Positions 51,779 to 60,767 are shown, counted from the stretch's first letter. The stretch is 64,000 bases of DNA from Allosphingosinicella sp042666435 (GCF_042666435.1 NZ_JBHTDC010000002.1:124001-188000), one strand, 5' to 3'. Notes: generated by a model not told the origin, from the sequence alone. A program made the numbers and translations.

Positions 51779-53030
51779 CATCGCCCGCGCGCCCACCGAC
51801 TGGAACAGTCAAGCCATGCAGCGGCGCATCCGGAAGCGCTATGCGGCCGAGCGGCGCTTCCGCCTGATCGGGCTCGGCGCGATCCTGCTGTCGGCCGCCT
51901 TCCTTGCTTTCCTGCTCGTGACGATGGTCGCGAACGGCGCGCGCGGCTTCACCCAGACCGAGGTGAGGCTCGACATCGATTTTCCCGCCAGCGACCTGTT
52001 CATCGATCCCGCGACGCTTCAAGGCTTCGGCGCCGACGCCGCGCTGGCCGGCGCCGACCTGGACGGGACGATGCGCGCGGCGGCCCGCCAGCGTTATGAC
52101 GGGATGGCCGACGGCATGCTTTCGGATGCGGCCTGGCTGAGAGTACGCGAGAGGATCAAGGAGGACCCGTCGATCCTCGGCGGCACCGCCACCTTCTGGC
52201 TCCCCGCTTCCGACGAGCTCGACGTCGCCGCCAAGGGCGACGGGGCGCCCGAGGCCGAGGCGGTCCACGCCCGTCTCGAAGCCGCCGACGCCGTCCGGAC
52301 CGGCTTCAACATGCGCTTCCTCACCGGCGCCGACGCCACCGACCCGACCGTGGTCGGCATCTGGGGCGCGTTCAAAGGCTCGTTGCTGACGATGCTGGTG
52401 ACGCTTGCTTTGGCCTTTCCGGTCGGCGTGCTCTCGGCCGTCTATCTCGAGGAATATGCGCCCAGGAACCGCTGGACCGACATGATCGAGGTATCGATCA
52501 ACAATTTGGCGGCGGTGCCCTCGATCATCTTCGGGCTGCTGGGGCTCGCCGTATTCCTCAATTTCATGCACCTGCCGCGCTCGGCGCCCTTGGTCGGCGG
52601 TCTCGTGCTGGCGCTGATGACCATGCCCGTCATCGTCATCGCCGGCCGCAACGCGATCAAGTCCGTACCGCCCTCGATCCGCGACGCCGCCCTCGGCATA
52701 GGCGCGAGCCGAATTCAGGTGGTGTTCCACCATGTGCTGCCGCTGGCGCTGCCCGGCATCCTCACCGGCACGATCATCGGCATGGCCCGCGCGCTGGGCG
52801 AGACGGCGCCCTTGCTGATGATCGGCATGCGCGCCTTCATCGCCTCGCCGCCGGGCGGCATCACCGATCCCGCGACGGTGCTGCCGGTGCAGATCTACCT
52901 CTGGTCGGACGAGGTCAGCCGCGGCTTCGTCGAGAAGACGAGCGCCGCGATCATCGTCCTCCTCGTCTTCCTGCTCGCCATGAACGGCCTCGCTATCTAT
53001 CTCCGCAACAAATTCGAACGGCGCTGGTGA
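51771..53030 (+). CDS. pstA: Phosphate ABC transporter permease PstA
   Basis: A 419-residue permease overlapping pstC by eight bases. An N-terminal helix and a periplasmic extension of about 140 residues (DUF3333-type) are followed by the permease core with IQVVFHHVLPLALPGILTG as the ATPase-coupling loop. The long N-terminal extension is usual in alphaproteobacteria. Confidence 0.93.
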   Translation: MTDIARAPTDWNSQAMQRRIRKRYAAERRFRLIGLGAILLSAAFLAFLLVTMVANGARGFTQTEVRLDIDFPASDLFIDPATLQGFGADAALAGADLDGTMRAAARQRYDGMADGMLSDAAWLRVRERIKEDPSILGGTATFWLPASDELDVAAKGDGAPEAEAVHARLEAADAVRTGFNMRFLTGADATDPTVVGIWGAFKGSLLTMLVTLALAFPVGVLSAVYLEEYAPRNRWTDMIEVSINNLAAVPSIIFGLLGLAVFLNFMHLPRSAPLVGGLVLALMTMPVIVIAGRNAIKSVPPSIRDAALGIGASRIQVVFHHVLPLALPGILTGTIIGMARALGETAPLLMIGMRAFIASPPGGITDPATVLPVQIYLWSDEVSRGFVEKTSAAIIVLLVFLLAMNGLAIYLRNKFERRW

Positions 53031-53031
53031 A

Positions 53032-53841
53032 ATGATGAACGACACGAAGATCCAGGCCTCCGCCCCCGTCATAGCCGCCGAACCGGCGCCCAAGATGACG
53101 GCCCGCGACGTGAGCGTCTTCTATGGCGACAAGCAGGCGATCGATTCCGTCTCGATCGACATCGGCCAGGAGAATGTCACCGCCTTCATCGGCCCCTCGG
53201 GCTGCGGCAAATCGACCTTCCTGCGCACCTTGAACCGGATGAACGACACCATCCCCAGCGCCCGCGTCGAAGGCTGCATCGAGCTCGATGGCGAGGATAT
53301 CTACGCCTCATCGATGGACGTGGTGCAGCTCCGCGCTCGCGTAGGCATGGTGTTCCAGAAGCCCAATCCCTTCCCCAAATCGATCTACGAGAATGTCGCC
53401 TACGGTCCGCGCATCCACGGCCTCGCCGCCGGCAAGGCCGAGATGGACCGGGTGGTCGAGAAGTCGCTGAAGCGGGCGGGCCTATGGGAAGAGGTCAAGG
53501 ATCGCCTGCAGGACAGCGGCACCGCGCTCTCCGGAGGCCAGCAGCAGCGCCTCTGCATCGCCCGCGCCATCGCCGTCGATCCCGAAGTGATCCTGATGGA
53601 CGAGCCGTGTTCGGCGCTCGATCCGATCGCCACCGCCAGGATCGAGGAGCTGATCCACGATCTTCGCGGCCGCTACGCGATCGTCATCGTCACGCACAAT
53701 ATGCAGCAGGCCGCACGCGTCTCGCAGCGCACCGCTTTCTTCCACCTCGGCAACCTCGTCGAATATGGCGAGACATCGGAGATTTTCACCAATCCGCGCC
53801 AGACGCGCACCAAGGATTACATCACCGGCCGCTATGGCTGA
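53032..53841 (+). CDS. pstB: Phosphate ABC transporter ATPase PstB
   Basis: A 269-residue ATPase: Walker A GPSGCGKST, ABC signature LSGGQQQRLCIARAIA, Walker B VILMDEPCSALDP. ATG at 53032 or 53035. The stop is 13 bases before phoU. Confidence 0.97.
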   Translation: MMNDTKIQASAPVIAAEPAPKMTARDVSVFYGDKQAIDSVSIDIGQENVTAFIGPSGCGKSTFLRTLNRMNDTIPSARVEGCIELDGEDIYASSMDVVQLRARVGMVFQKPNPFPKSIYENVAYGPRIHGLAAGKAEMDRVVEKSLKRAGLWEEVKDRLQDSGTALSGGQQQRLCIARAIAVDPEVILMDEPCSALDPIATARIEELIHDLRGRYAIVIVTHNMQQAARVSQRTAFFHLGNLVEYGETSEIFTNPRQTRTKDYITGRYG

Positions 53842-53854
53842 GAAGGATCAACGC

Positions 53855-54562
53855 ATGGGAACCAGCGCACATACGGTCAAAGCCTTCGACCAGGATCTGG
53901 ACCAGCTCCGCGCCTCGATCGCGCAGATGGGCGGACTTGCCGAAGCCGCCATCGCCGACTCGATGCGCGCGCTGATGCAGCGCGATATCGAGACGGCCAA
54001 TCGCGTGATCGCCGACGACAGGAAGATCGACGCGCTGGAGGCCGAGGTCGAGCGCAACGCGGTCCAACTCATCGCGCTCCGGGCTCCGATGGCGGACGAT
54101 CTGCGCGAGGTCGTCGCCGCCTTGAAGATCGCCGGCGTCGTGGAGCGGATCGGCGATTATGCCAAGAACATCGCCAAGCGCGTCCACCTGATCGAGCATT
54201 CGCGGGATCTGGGGCCGATGGCGCTGCTGCCCGAAATGGCGCGCATCGTCGGCGAGATGGTCCACAACGTCCTCGACGCCTTCGCTGCCCGTGACTTCGC
54301 CAAGGCGGAGGCGGTGTGCGAGCGCGACCAGGCCGTGGACAATTTCTACAACAGCATCTTCCGCACCCTCCTCACCTTCATGATGGAGAATTCGCAGAAC
54401 ATCACAGCCGCTACCCACCTTTTGTTCGTCGCCAAGAATCTGGAGCGGATGGGGGATCACGCGACCAATGTCGCCGAGATGGTCTATTTCGCCGCCACCG
54501 GCCAGCACATGGCCGAACGCACCAAGGGCGGGGACATGGCAAGCGACCAGGCCGATGGCTAA
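53855..54562 (+). CDS. phoU: Phosphate signalling regulator PhoU
   Basis: A 235-residue helical protein with two PhoU repeats (LRASIAQMGGLAEAAI and AAFAARDFAKAEAV-type helices; LERMGDHATNVAE and VERIGDYAKNIAK are the metal-binding motifs). It links Pst transport to PhoR. ATG 53855 follows GAGAAGGA. It overlaps phoB by eight bases. Confidence 0.95.
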   Translation: MGTSAHTVKAFDQDLDQLRASIAQMGGLAEAAIADSMRALMQRDIETANRVIADDRKIDALEAEVERNAVQLIALRAPMADDLREVVAALKIAGVVERIGDYAKNIAKRVHLIEHSRDLGPMALLPEMARIVGEMVHNVLDAFAARDFAKAEAVCERDQAVDNFYNSIFRTLLTFMMENSQNITAATHLLFVAKNLERMGDHATNVAEMVYFAATGQHMAERTKGGDMASDQADG

Positions 54563-55253
54563 GGGCCGCATCCTCCTCGTCGAGGACGACAGCGCGCTCG
54601 CCGAGCTGCTGGTCTTCAACCTGCGGCGCGAGGAATTCGAGGTTCGGCACACCGCCGACGGCGAGGAAGCTCTCCTCCTCGCGCAGGAGAATCCGCCCGA
54701 CCTCGTCCTGCTCGACTGGATGATCGAGGGCGTCTCCGGCATCGAGGTCTGCCGGCGCCTGCGCCGCCGCGCCGAGACCGCCAACGTGCCGATCATCATG
54801 CTCACCGCGCGCGGCGAGGAGGCCGACCGCATCCGCGGCCTGGAGACCGGCGCCGACGATTATATCACCAAGCCATTCTCACCGCGCGAGCTGGTCGCCC
54901 GCGTCGGCGCGGTCCTCCGCCGCGTCCGGCCCGCGCTCGCTGGAGAGCAATTGCGCTACGCCGATCTCGAGATGGACATCGTCTCCCACAAGGTGCGGCG
55001 CGACGGCGTCACGATCGCGCTCGGGCCGACGGAATTCCGCCTGCTCCGCCACTTCCTGGAGCATCCCGGCCGCGTCTTCTCGCGCGAGCGGCTGCTCGAC
55101 AATGTCTGGGGCCATGACAGCGACATCGAGCCGCGCACCGTCGATGTCCACATCCGCCGTCTCCGCAAGGCGATCAACGAAGGTGGCCGCGCCGACATCA
55201 TCCGCACCGTCCGCTCGGCCGGCTACGCGCTCGACAGCGACGGCCGGAGCTAG
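54555..55253 (+). CDS. phoB: Phosphate regulon response regulator PhoB
   Basis: A 232-residue OmpR-class regulator. The receiver has acidic pocket VEDD, phospho-acceptor Asp in LVLLDWMIEG and Lys in DDYITKPF. The winged helix has LGPTEFRLLRHFLEHPG and PRTVDVHIRRLRKA. It binds the Pho box noted at 49115. Confidence 0.97.
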   Translation: MAKGRILLVEDDSALAELLVFNLRREEFEVRHTADGEEALLLAQENPPDLVLLDWMIEGVSGIEVCRRLRRRAETANVPIIMLTARGEEADRIRGLETGADDYITKPFSPRELVARVGAVLRRVRPALAGEQLRYADLEMDIVSHKVRRDGVTIALGPTEFRLLRHFLEHPGRVFSRERLLDNVWGHDSDIEPRTVDVHIRRLRKAINEGGRADIIRTVRSAGYALDSDGRS

Positions 55254-55345
55254 AGCGCTTTTGAGCTGGCTGGAACAGCCAGCGGCTCGGAAAACGCGGG
55301 TCGTAGGACCTGGAGCGATTCGACCTTGGTCGGACTCGCTCTAGC
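55252..55345. repeat. Dispersed inverted-repeat element after phoB (TAGAGCG/CGCTCTA ends)
   Basis: Ends TAGAGCG and CGCTCTA, with an inner perfect hairpin CTGGCTG-GAA-CAGCCAG (55266-55282). It follows the phoB stop directly and may stop transcription. Confidence 0.65.
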
Positions 55346-55412
55346 CAGGCGCCTGTCGGGAACTCGCCACGCGATCGGCCCGTTCAACTCCCGTAATGAC
55401 AAGGAGTCGAAC

Positions 55413-55592
55413 ATGCTCAAGCTGGCAGCCATCTTCGCCGTAATCGCGCTTGTCGCAGCGATATTCGGATTCGGCGGGATCGCCGGAGTCTCCGCCGACA
55501 TCGCCATCTTCCTGTTCATCGCGGCGCTCGTCATCTTCGCGATATTCCTCGTGCTCGGCATCATGGGCGCGAAAAAGATCGCGGGCAAATAG
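55413..55592 (+). CDS. DUF1328-family small membrane protein
   Basis: A 59-residue protein with two hydrophobic helices (residues 4-24 and 30-52) and the family core FGFGGIAG and MGAKKIAGK. ATG 55413 follows AAGGAG. Widespread in proteobacteria; function unknown. Confidence 0.85.
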   Translation: MLKLAAIFAVIALVAAIFGFGGIAGVSADIAIFLFIAALVIFAIFLVLGIMGAKKIAGK

Positions 55593-55709
55593 CCGTCGTG
55601 GCGCCCGATCGTATCGGCCGTGGATATAATCCGCGGGAAAGTCGTTCAGGGTCCGTAATGGGGCATCGACCAGCAGCGGAGCGGGGCTGCCGGGCATGAG
55701 GAGTTTGCC

Positions 55710-56063
55710 ATGAAGACCATCTTGTTCGCCGCCGCTTTGTCGTTCAGCGGCATCGCGCTGGCCCAGGCCGCCGACACCACCGGCGAGGCGACCGAGCCGA
55801 CCACCTCGCAGACCGTGGCCCCGGGCAACGCCGCGCCGGAGCGCGACGCGCGCGGCATCCCGGTCGTGTCCGATCCGGCGATGGCACCGGCCGGAGCCAA
55901 CGAGCCGGTCAGCGTCACCCCCGGCGCCACCGTCGTGCCGAACCCGAACCAGAGCGCGGCCTTCGCCTCGCAGCCCGCCGCCGAAGATTATCCGGCCTGC
56001 TCGCGCACGGTCACCGATAATTGCGTGCAGGCCTATGAGCGCGGCGTCGGCAATCCCGATTGA
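55710..56063 (+). CDS. Small exported protein of unknown function
   Basis: A 117-residue protein with signal peptide (KTILFAAALSFSGIALAQA) and a low-complexity Thr/Ala/Pro region. Two Cys flank a short C-terminal core (PACSRTVTDNCVQAYERG). GAGGAG lies upstream of ATG 55710. Similar small Ala/Pro-rich secreted proteins are common in Sphingomonadales. Confidence 0.7.
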   Translation: MKTILFAAALSFSGIALAQAADTTGEATEPTTSQTVAPGNAAPERDARGIPVVSDPAMAPAGANEPVSVTPGATVVPNPNQSAAFASQPAAEDYPACSRTVTDNCVQAYERGVGNPD

Positions 56064-56127
56064 TCGCATCCGACCGAGGCGGGCGGGGCGCCCCGGCGCC
56101 CCGCCCCGCACACCGCTCCGGTCCTTT

Positions 56128-56160
56128 TTGGCAAAATGGTGTATTGCGTATATAATACAC
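56128..56160 (+). promoter_or_regulatory. Strong promoter with inverted-repeat operator over the -10 box
   Basis: TTGGCA (56128-56133), 17-base spacer, perfect TATAAT (56151-56156). An inverted repeat GTGTATT (56139-56145) / AATACAC (56154-56160) overlaps the -10. GGAGG is at 56183-56187 and the ATG at 56197. Confidence 0.75.
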
Positions 56161-56196
56161 TCGTGCTAGGTCGCCCGCCGAGGGAGGATCCGGACC

Positions 56197-57279
56197 ATGT
56201 ATAGTGAAAGCGATCTCGAGGCGGCGGTGGCCGCAGGCGCCCTGTCGCCGCAGGCGGCCGACGCGTTGCGAAGCCATGTCGCGGCTCAGCGCACGACGCC
56301 GGCCGTCGACGAGGAGCATTTCCGGCTGTTGACCGGCTTCAACGACATCTTCGTCGCCATCGCGGCGGCGATCCTGCTCGTGGCGGTAAGCTGGATCGGC
56401 AACGATCTGCCACCCCATATCGACTATAATGGCCCCTCCCCCTTCGCCGGCCTGTTCGTCGCCGGCACCGCCTGGGGCCTGGCCGAATTTTTCACCCGCA
56501 AGCGGCGCATGGCCCTGCCCAGCATCGTCCTGCTCCTGGCTTTCGTCGGCGGCACCTTCGCCGCCTCGGGCGTCGCGCTGGCGCTCGCCATCGGCGAAAG
56601 GACGCTCGACAATAATGGCCCGGTAGCAGCCCTGGTCGCGGCCACGGCGGCGGCGACCGCCACGGCCGCCGCCTGGGCGCACTGGCGGCGGTTCCGCGTG
56701 CCAATCACCATCGCCGCCGGCGCGGCGGCGGCCGTCGGGGTCGTTCTCGGCCTGATCGCCTTCGCCGTCGGCGACACGACAAGCCTGCGCGACATATTGC
56801 TCGGCTTCGCGCTCCTGCTCGGAATCGGGGTGTTCCTGTTCGCGATGTGGTGGGATGCGTCCGACCCCAATCGCCAGACCCGCCGGTCCGACGTCGCCTT
56901 CTGGCTGCACCTGCTCGCGGCGCCGCTCATCGTCCATCCGATCTTTTCCTTGCTCGGCCTGACCGACGGGTCGGCGACGGCGGGCGAAGCGGTGGTCGTG
57001 CTCGGGGTCTATGTCGCGTTCGGCCTCACCGCTCTGGCGATCGACCGCCGCGCCCTGCTCGTCTCGGCCCTCGCCTACGTCCTGTGGGCGTTGACCGACC
57101 TGTTCGAGCGGTTCGGCGCGGTCGAACTGAGCTTCGCCTTCACCGCCTTCATCATCGGCTCGGCCCTGCTCCTGCTCTCCGCTTTCTGGCACAATGCCCG
57201 GCGAGCGGTGGTGCGGCCGCTGCCCCAGGGCCTGCGCGCCAAGCTGCCGGGGGTGGACCGGACAATCGTCTCGGCCTGA
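56197..57279 (+). CDS. Multi-pass membrane protein of unknown function
   Basis: A 360-residue protein: an N-terminal cytoplasmic helix pair (YSESDLEAAVAAGALSPQAA, like the first part of DUF2157 proteins) and about ten transmembrane helices (residues 50-330). The last 25 residues are basic and cytoplasmic. ATG 56197 has a strong GGAGG. It is probably controlled by a repressor acting on the operator at 56139-56160. Confidence 0.75.
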   Translation: MYSESDLEAAVAAGALSPQAADALRSHVAAQRTTPAVDEEHFRLLTGFNDIFVAIAAAILLVAVSWIGNDLPPHIDYNGPSPFAGLFVAGTAWGLAEFFTRKRRMALPSIVLLLAFVGGTFAASGVALALAIGERTLDNNGPVAALVAATAAATATAAAWAHWRRFRVPITIAAGAAAAVGVVLGLIAFAVGDTTSLRDILLGFALLLGIGVFLFAMWWDASDPNRQTRRSDVAFWLHLLAAPLIVHPIFSLLGLTDGSATAGEAVVVLGVYVAFGLTALAIDRRALLVSALAYVLWALTDLFERFGAVELSFAFTAFIIGSALLLLSAFWHNARRAVVRPLPQGLRAKLPGVDRTIVSA

Positions 57280-57288
57280 CCCCCCACT

Positions 57289-57359
57289 CGTCATTGCGAG
57301 CGAAGCGAAGCAATCCAGACGGCGTAAGGCTGGATTGCTTCGCCAGGCTCGCAATGACG
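57289..57359. repeat. Dispersed repeat, CGTCATTGCGAGCGAAGC type
   Basis: CGTCATTGCGAGCGAAGCG with AAGCAATCCAG, then CTGGATTGCTTCG and GCTCGCAATGACG: a long nearly perfect inverted repeat. Same family as 39968-40039. Confidence 0.9.
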
Positions 57360-57379
57360 GCTGTTTCGACGCCGGCGAC

Positions 57380-57724
57380 TTATCCCGCGACCAGCTTCAC
57401 GAGGCGGCGCTCGATCGGCGCGAGGACGGGACCCAGTTCGTGGCCCCGCTTGAGCACCATGCCATGCTCGCCGATCAGCGCCCATTGCCCCTGCCGGCCG
57501 CGCAAGGCGGGGCGCTTCTCAATCTTGATCTCGGGATTCTCGGCGGTGCGGCGGAAAGCCCAGAAGGCCGCATGGTCGCGGCCGAATTCGATCGCATAAT
57601 CCTTCCACAGGCCCGCCGCGACCATGCGGCCATAGAGTTCGACGATGCGGGAAAGTTCGATCCGGTCGAACCCGGTCTGGGAGGCCTCACCCTCCCGCGC
57701 GGGAAAAGGGTGGACGGTCCCCAT
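57380..57724 (-). CDS. DUF2794-family protein
   Basis: A 114-residue alphaproteobacterial protein of unknown function with the family pattern LYGRMVAAGLWKDYAIEF and FWAFRRTAENPEIKIEK. The start overlaps the cysE stop (TGATG), so it is coupled to that gene. Confidence 0.85.
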   Translation of the reverse strand: MGTVHPFPAREGEASQTGFDRIELSRIVELYGRMVAAGLWKDYAIEFGRDHAAFWAFRRTAENPEIKIEKRPALRGRQGQWALIGEHGMVLKRGHELGPVLAPIERRLVKLVAG

Positions 57725-58470
57725 CAGGCCCGATCGCGCTCCCGCCGGTCATTTTCGGTGGCGCCGCGCGCCCGCCCCCGCCGTTCGGGGGCCTTGCTCC
57801 CGGCGCCGTCGCGCTCGGCGGTCAGTTCGGCGACTTTCTTGTTCAACAGCTCGACCTCACGCCGCAATATGTCCAGCTTTTGCGCCCCGGCGTCAAATGT
57901 TTCGTTGCACGGCGTGCCGTAGGGCAGGAATTCGCAGGAAGGATGCTGGGCGGCGTCGACGAGGGTCGAGCGGGCCGGAATGCCGACCATGGTCGCGCCT
58001 TCGGGCACGTCCCGCGTGACCACGGCATTGGCGCCGATCCGCGCGCTCGCGCCGACATGGATCGGCCCCAGCACCTGCGCGCCCGAGCCGATGATGACGC
58101 CGTCGCCGATCGTCGGGTGGCGCTTGCCGGGCTCGCCGCCGGACGGGTTGGTCCCGCCCAGGGTGACGTTCTGGTAGATGGTGACGTCGTCGCCGATCTC
58201 GCTGCTCTCGCCGATCACGGTGAAGCCGTGGTCGATGAAGAAATGACGGCCGATCACCGCGCCGGGATGGATGTCGATCGCGGTCAGGAAGCGCGACAGA
58301 TGGTTGACGAAGCGGGCCATGAAATAAAGCTCGCCCCGGAACAGCCAGTGCGCGATCCGGTGCAGCCCCAGCGCCAGCACGCCGGGATAGAGCAATATCT
58401 CCCAGCGCGAGCGCGGCGCCGGATCGCGCGCCTTCACCGAATCCAGATATCCGATCAGCCCCGCAAACAT
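57724..58470 (-). CDS. cysE: Serine O-acetyltransferase (CysE/EpsC type)
   Basis: A 248-residue left-handed beta-helix acyltransferase making O-acetylserine for cysteine synthesis. Motifs are IDIHPGAVIGRHFFIDHG, TVIGESSEIGDDVTIYQ and VTLGGTNPSGG. The C-terminal 55 residues form a coiled coil (LDILRREVELLNKKVAEL) and a basic tail, longer than in many SATs. ATG 58470 is used. Confidence 0.88.
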   Translation of the reverse strand: MFAGLIGYLDSVKARDPAPRSRWEILLYPGVLALGLHRIAHWLFRGELYFMARFVNHLSRFLTAIDIHPGAVIGRHFFIDHGFTVIGESSEIGDDVTIYQNVTLGGTNPSGGEPGKRHPTIGDGVIIGSGAQVLGPIHVGASARIGANAVVTRDVPEGATMVGIPARSTLVDAAQHPSCEFLPYGTPCNETFDAGAQKLDILRREVELLNKKVAELTAERDGAGSKAPERRGRARGATENDRRERDRA

Positions 58471-58556
58471 AGGCACTACCCACTCTTTTGACGTCGCCAG
58501 AAGAGATAGGACGGCTCCGGGGCAATTTCCAGCGGCGATCCGGCTCCGGCCGAGCC

Positions 58557-59075
58557 TCAGAGCGTCGCGTGGACCGTCGCGACCGCCTTCATGACCGCGC
58601 CGATGCGGGCGCCGGCCTGGATCGCCTCGGCGTTGACGCCGTGGCTCTTGAGCACCTTTTCGTGGCTGTCGATGCACATGCCGCAGCCGTTCATCGCGCT
58701 GACCGCCAGGCTGAACAGTTCGAAATCGGCCTTGTCGATACCCGGGTGGCCGAGCGCGTTCATCCTGAGCTTGGCCGGCATCGTGCCATATTCCGGGTTC
58801 GAGGCGAGGTGGACGAAGCGGTAATAGACGTTGTTCATCGCCATCACGGCGGCAGCGGCGCGGGCGGCGTTGGCGGCCTCGTCCGACAGCTTGCCTTCGA
58901 CCTCGGCCTCGGCGGCGTCGACGATCGGCTTGTAGCCAGTGCCGTGGGCGCAGGCGAGCAGGAGGCCGTATTTGCGCTGGTCGCCCAGAATCTGGTCGCC
59001 GAGCAGTGAACCGATGTTGAGGCGGAGGTCCTTGGCGTAATCCGGCAGGGAATCGGCGAAATCCTTGAGCGACAT
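58557..59075 (-). CDS. ahpD: Alkyl hydroperoxide reductase AhpD-like
   Basis: A 172-residue carboxymuconolactone-decarboxylase-fold protein. The active-site motif is NGCGMCIDSHE (CxxC followed by His). It reduces AhpC. ATG 59075 is preceded by GAAGGATAGC. It follows ahpC by 139 bases on the same strand, but a strong terminator lies between them. Confidence 0.93.
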   Translation of the reverse strand: MSLKDFADSLPDYAKDLRLNIGSLLGDQILGDQRKYGLLLACAHGTGYKPIVDAAEAEVEGKLSDEAANAARAAAAVMAMNNVYYRFVHLASNPEYGTMPAKLRMNALGHPGIDKADFELFSLAVSAMNGCGMCIDSHEKVLKSHGVNAEAIQAGARIGAVMKAVATVHATL

Positions 59076-59102
59076 GGTGGCTATCCTTCGATTGTCCGTC
59101 GT

Positions 59103-59143
59103 GAAAGAAAAGGGGCGCGGAACAGGGAGGCGTTCCGCGCCCC
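59103..59143 (-). terminator. Strong intrinsic terminator between ahpC and ahpD
   Basis: Read on the minus strand: GGGGCGCGGAAC (59143-59132), loop, GTTCCGCGCCCC (59123-59112), then TTTTCTTTC. The 12-bp stem is perfect. It would cut ahpD transcription unless read through, giving more ahpC than ahpD. Confidence 0.85.
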
Positions 59144-59214
59144 GGGAGGCGCCTGGCGAAGCTGGGGGGGAAGCTTCGGGTCTTGAGGCGCCTCCGAAAT
59201 GGCGCTGGCCCCGC

Positions 59215-59760
59215 TTAGGCGGCGAGCGGCTTCAGAACGTCTTCGCCCTCGTTCCAGTTGCACGGGCAAAGCTCGTCGGTCTGGAGGGCGTCGAGCACGC
59301 GCAGCGTCTCCTGCGGGTTGCGGCCGACATTGAGGCCGTTGACCGTGACGTGCTGGATGACATTGTCCGGATCGACGATGAAGGTGGCACGATAGGCGAC
59401 GCCCTCGTCCGGATGGACGATGCCGAGCGCGTCGGCCAGCTTTTTCGAATTGTCGGCGATCCACGGGAAATCGGCATTGGCCAGCTGCTCGTCCGACTTG
59501 CGCCAGGCGAAGTGGACATGGGCGGTGTCGGTCGAGGCGCCGATCAGCACCGCGTCGCGATCCTCGAAATCGCCCTTGAGGTCGCCATAGCCGACGATCT
59601 CGGTCGGGCAGACGAAGGTGAAGTCCTTCGGCCAGTAGAACAGGATTTTCCACTTGCCGTTGGTGTCAGCGAGATTGATCGACTCGTCGGCCGGCAGCGC
59701 GGACGTGCCCTGCTGCACGGGGAGCGTGAGTTCGGGAAGCTTGTCACCAACGGTGAGCAT
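59215..59760 (-). CDS. ahpC: Peroxiredoxin (alkyl hydroperoxide reductase AhpC)
   Basis: A 181-residue 2-Cys peroxiredoxin that reduces peroxides. Peroxidatic Cys in DFTFVCPTEI; resolving Cys region DELCPCNW; PADESINLAD and WPKDF complete the fold. CAGGAGACGTAC precedes ATG 59760. It is divergent from oxyR. Confidence 0.95.
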   Translation of the reverse strand: MLTVGDKLPELTLPVQQGTSALPADESINLADTNGKWKILFYWPKDFTFVCPTEIVGYGDLKGDFEDRDAVLIGASTDTAHVHFAWRKSDEQLANADFPWIADNSKKLADALGIVHPDEGVAYRATFIVDPDNVIQHVTVNGLNVGRNPQETLRVLDALQTDELCPCNWNEGEDVLKPLAA

Positions 59761-59835
59761 GTACGTCTCCTGATTTTTGGGAATGAGTGAATCGGTAGGC
59801 GCGCTATATGCGTGCTGGCATCCATTGATCCAATT

Positions 59836-59857
59836 GATTAGATCGCTCCTACTAATC
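59836..59857. promoter_or_regulatory. Candidate OxyR operator in the ahpC-oxyR intergenic region
   Basis: Inverted repeat GATTAG (59836-59841) / CTAATC (59852-59857) with a 10-base spacer, close to the oxyR start at 59868. A TATAGC -10 for ahpC lies near 59799-59804 on the minus strand. Confidence 0.5.
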
Positions 59858-59867
59858 GAGAGAAGCG

Positions 59868-60767
59868 ATGAACACCTACCTGCCCACGCTGAAGCAGCTG
59901 CAATATCTGGTCGCCTTGAAGGAGCATGGCCATTTCGGCCGCGCGGCCGAAGCGAGCTTCGTCACCCAATCCACTTTGTCGGCGGGGCTCCGCGAGCTGG
60001 AATCGCTGATCGGGGTCACCCTCGTCGAGCGCACCCGGCGCGTGGTGCGCTTCACGCCGCTGGGCCTGAGGATCGCCGAGAAGGCGCGGCGCATCCTGCG
60101 CGAGGCCGAGGAGCTGGCCGATCTGGCGCGGGCGGCAGGCAAGCCGCTGTCGGGCGAGCTCAGGATGAGCGTGATCCCGACCATCGCGCCGTTCCTGCTT
60201 CCCACCCTGCTGCCGAAGCTCCGCGCGGATTGGCCGGAGCTCAAGCTCTACCTTCGCGAGGAGCCGAGCCAGGCGGCCTGCGATGCGCTGCACCGCGGCC
60301 AGGTCGATTGCGTGCTGCTCGCCCTCCCTTATGGCTGCGGCGACGTGGAGAGCGTGGAGCTGTTCGAGGACCGGTTGTTCGTCGCCTTCCCGCCGGACAT
60401 GGCGGAGGAGCCGCCGCTCCACGTCACCCCCGCCGCGATCGACGAGGACAGGCTGCTGCTGCTCGAGGACGGGCATTGCCTCAAGGACCATGCGCTCGCC
60501 GCCTGCAACCGGCCGGAGCTCCGCGCCGAGGCGGCGATGATGGGGACGTCGCTCCACACCCTCGTGCAGATGGTCGATAACGGCCTCGGCATGACGATGC
60601 TGCCGCAGATGGCGGTGGACGCGGGCATCCTCAACGGCACCCATGTCATCGCCCGGCCGCTCGACGCCGATCATCCGGCGCGGCGCATCGCCCTCATCTG
60701 GCGCAAGGGCAGCCCGCGCGAGAAGGAGTTCCGTTTGCTCGCCGAAGCGCTGCGCGCGGCCGCCTGA
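59868..60767 (+). CDS. oxyR: Hydrogen-peroxide-inducible regulator OxyR
   Basis: A 299-residue LysR regulator. HTH in residues 1-65 (LKQLQYLVALKEHGHFGRAA). The redox Cys pair is in LEDGHCLKDH and AACNRPELR, nine residues apart as in E. coli OxyR (C199/C208). Divergent from ahpC, its classical target. Confidence 0.93.
   Translation: MNTYLPTLKQLQYLVALKEHGHFGRAAEASFVTQSTLSAGLRELESLIGVTLVERTRRVVRFTPLGLRIAEKARRILREAEELADLARAAGKPLSGELRMSVIPTIAPFLLPTLLPKLRADWPELKLYLREEPSQAACDALHRGQVDCVLLALPYGCGDVESVELFEDRLFVAFPPDMAEEPPLHVTPAAIDEDRLLLLEDGHCLKDHALAACNRPELRAEAAMMGTSLHTLVQMVDNGLGMTMLPQMAVDAGILNGTHVIARPLDADHPARRIALIWRKGSPREKEFRLLAEALRAAA

Noticed and set aside
39968..57359. Repeats considered as a CRISPR array
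   Set aside because: Copies are dispersed over many kilobases, are palindromic, and are not separated by regular spacers. No cas genes are present.
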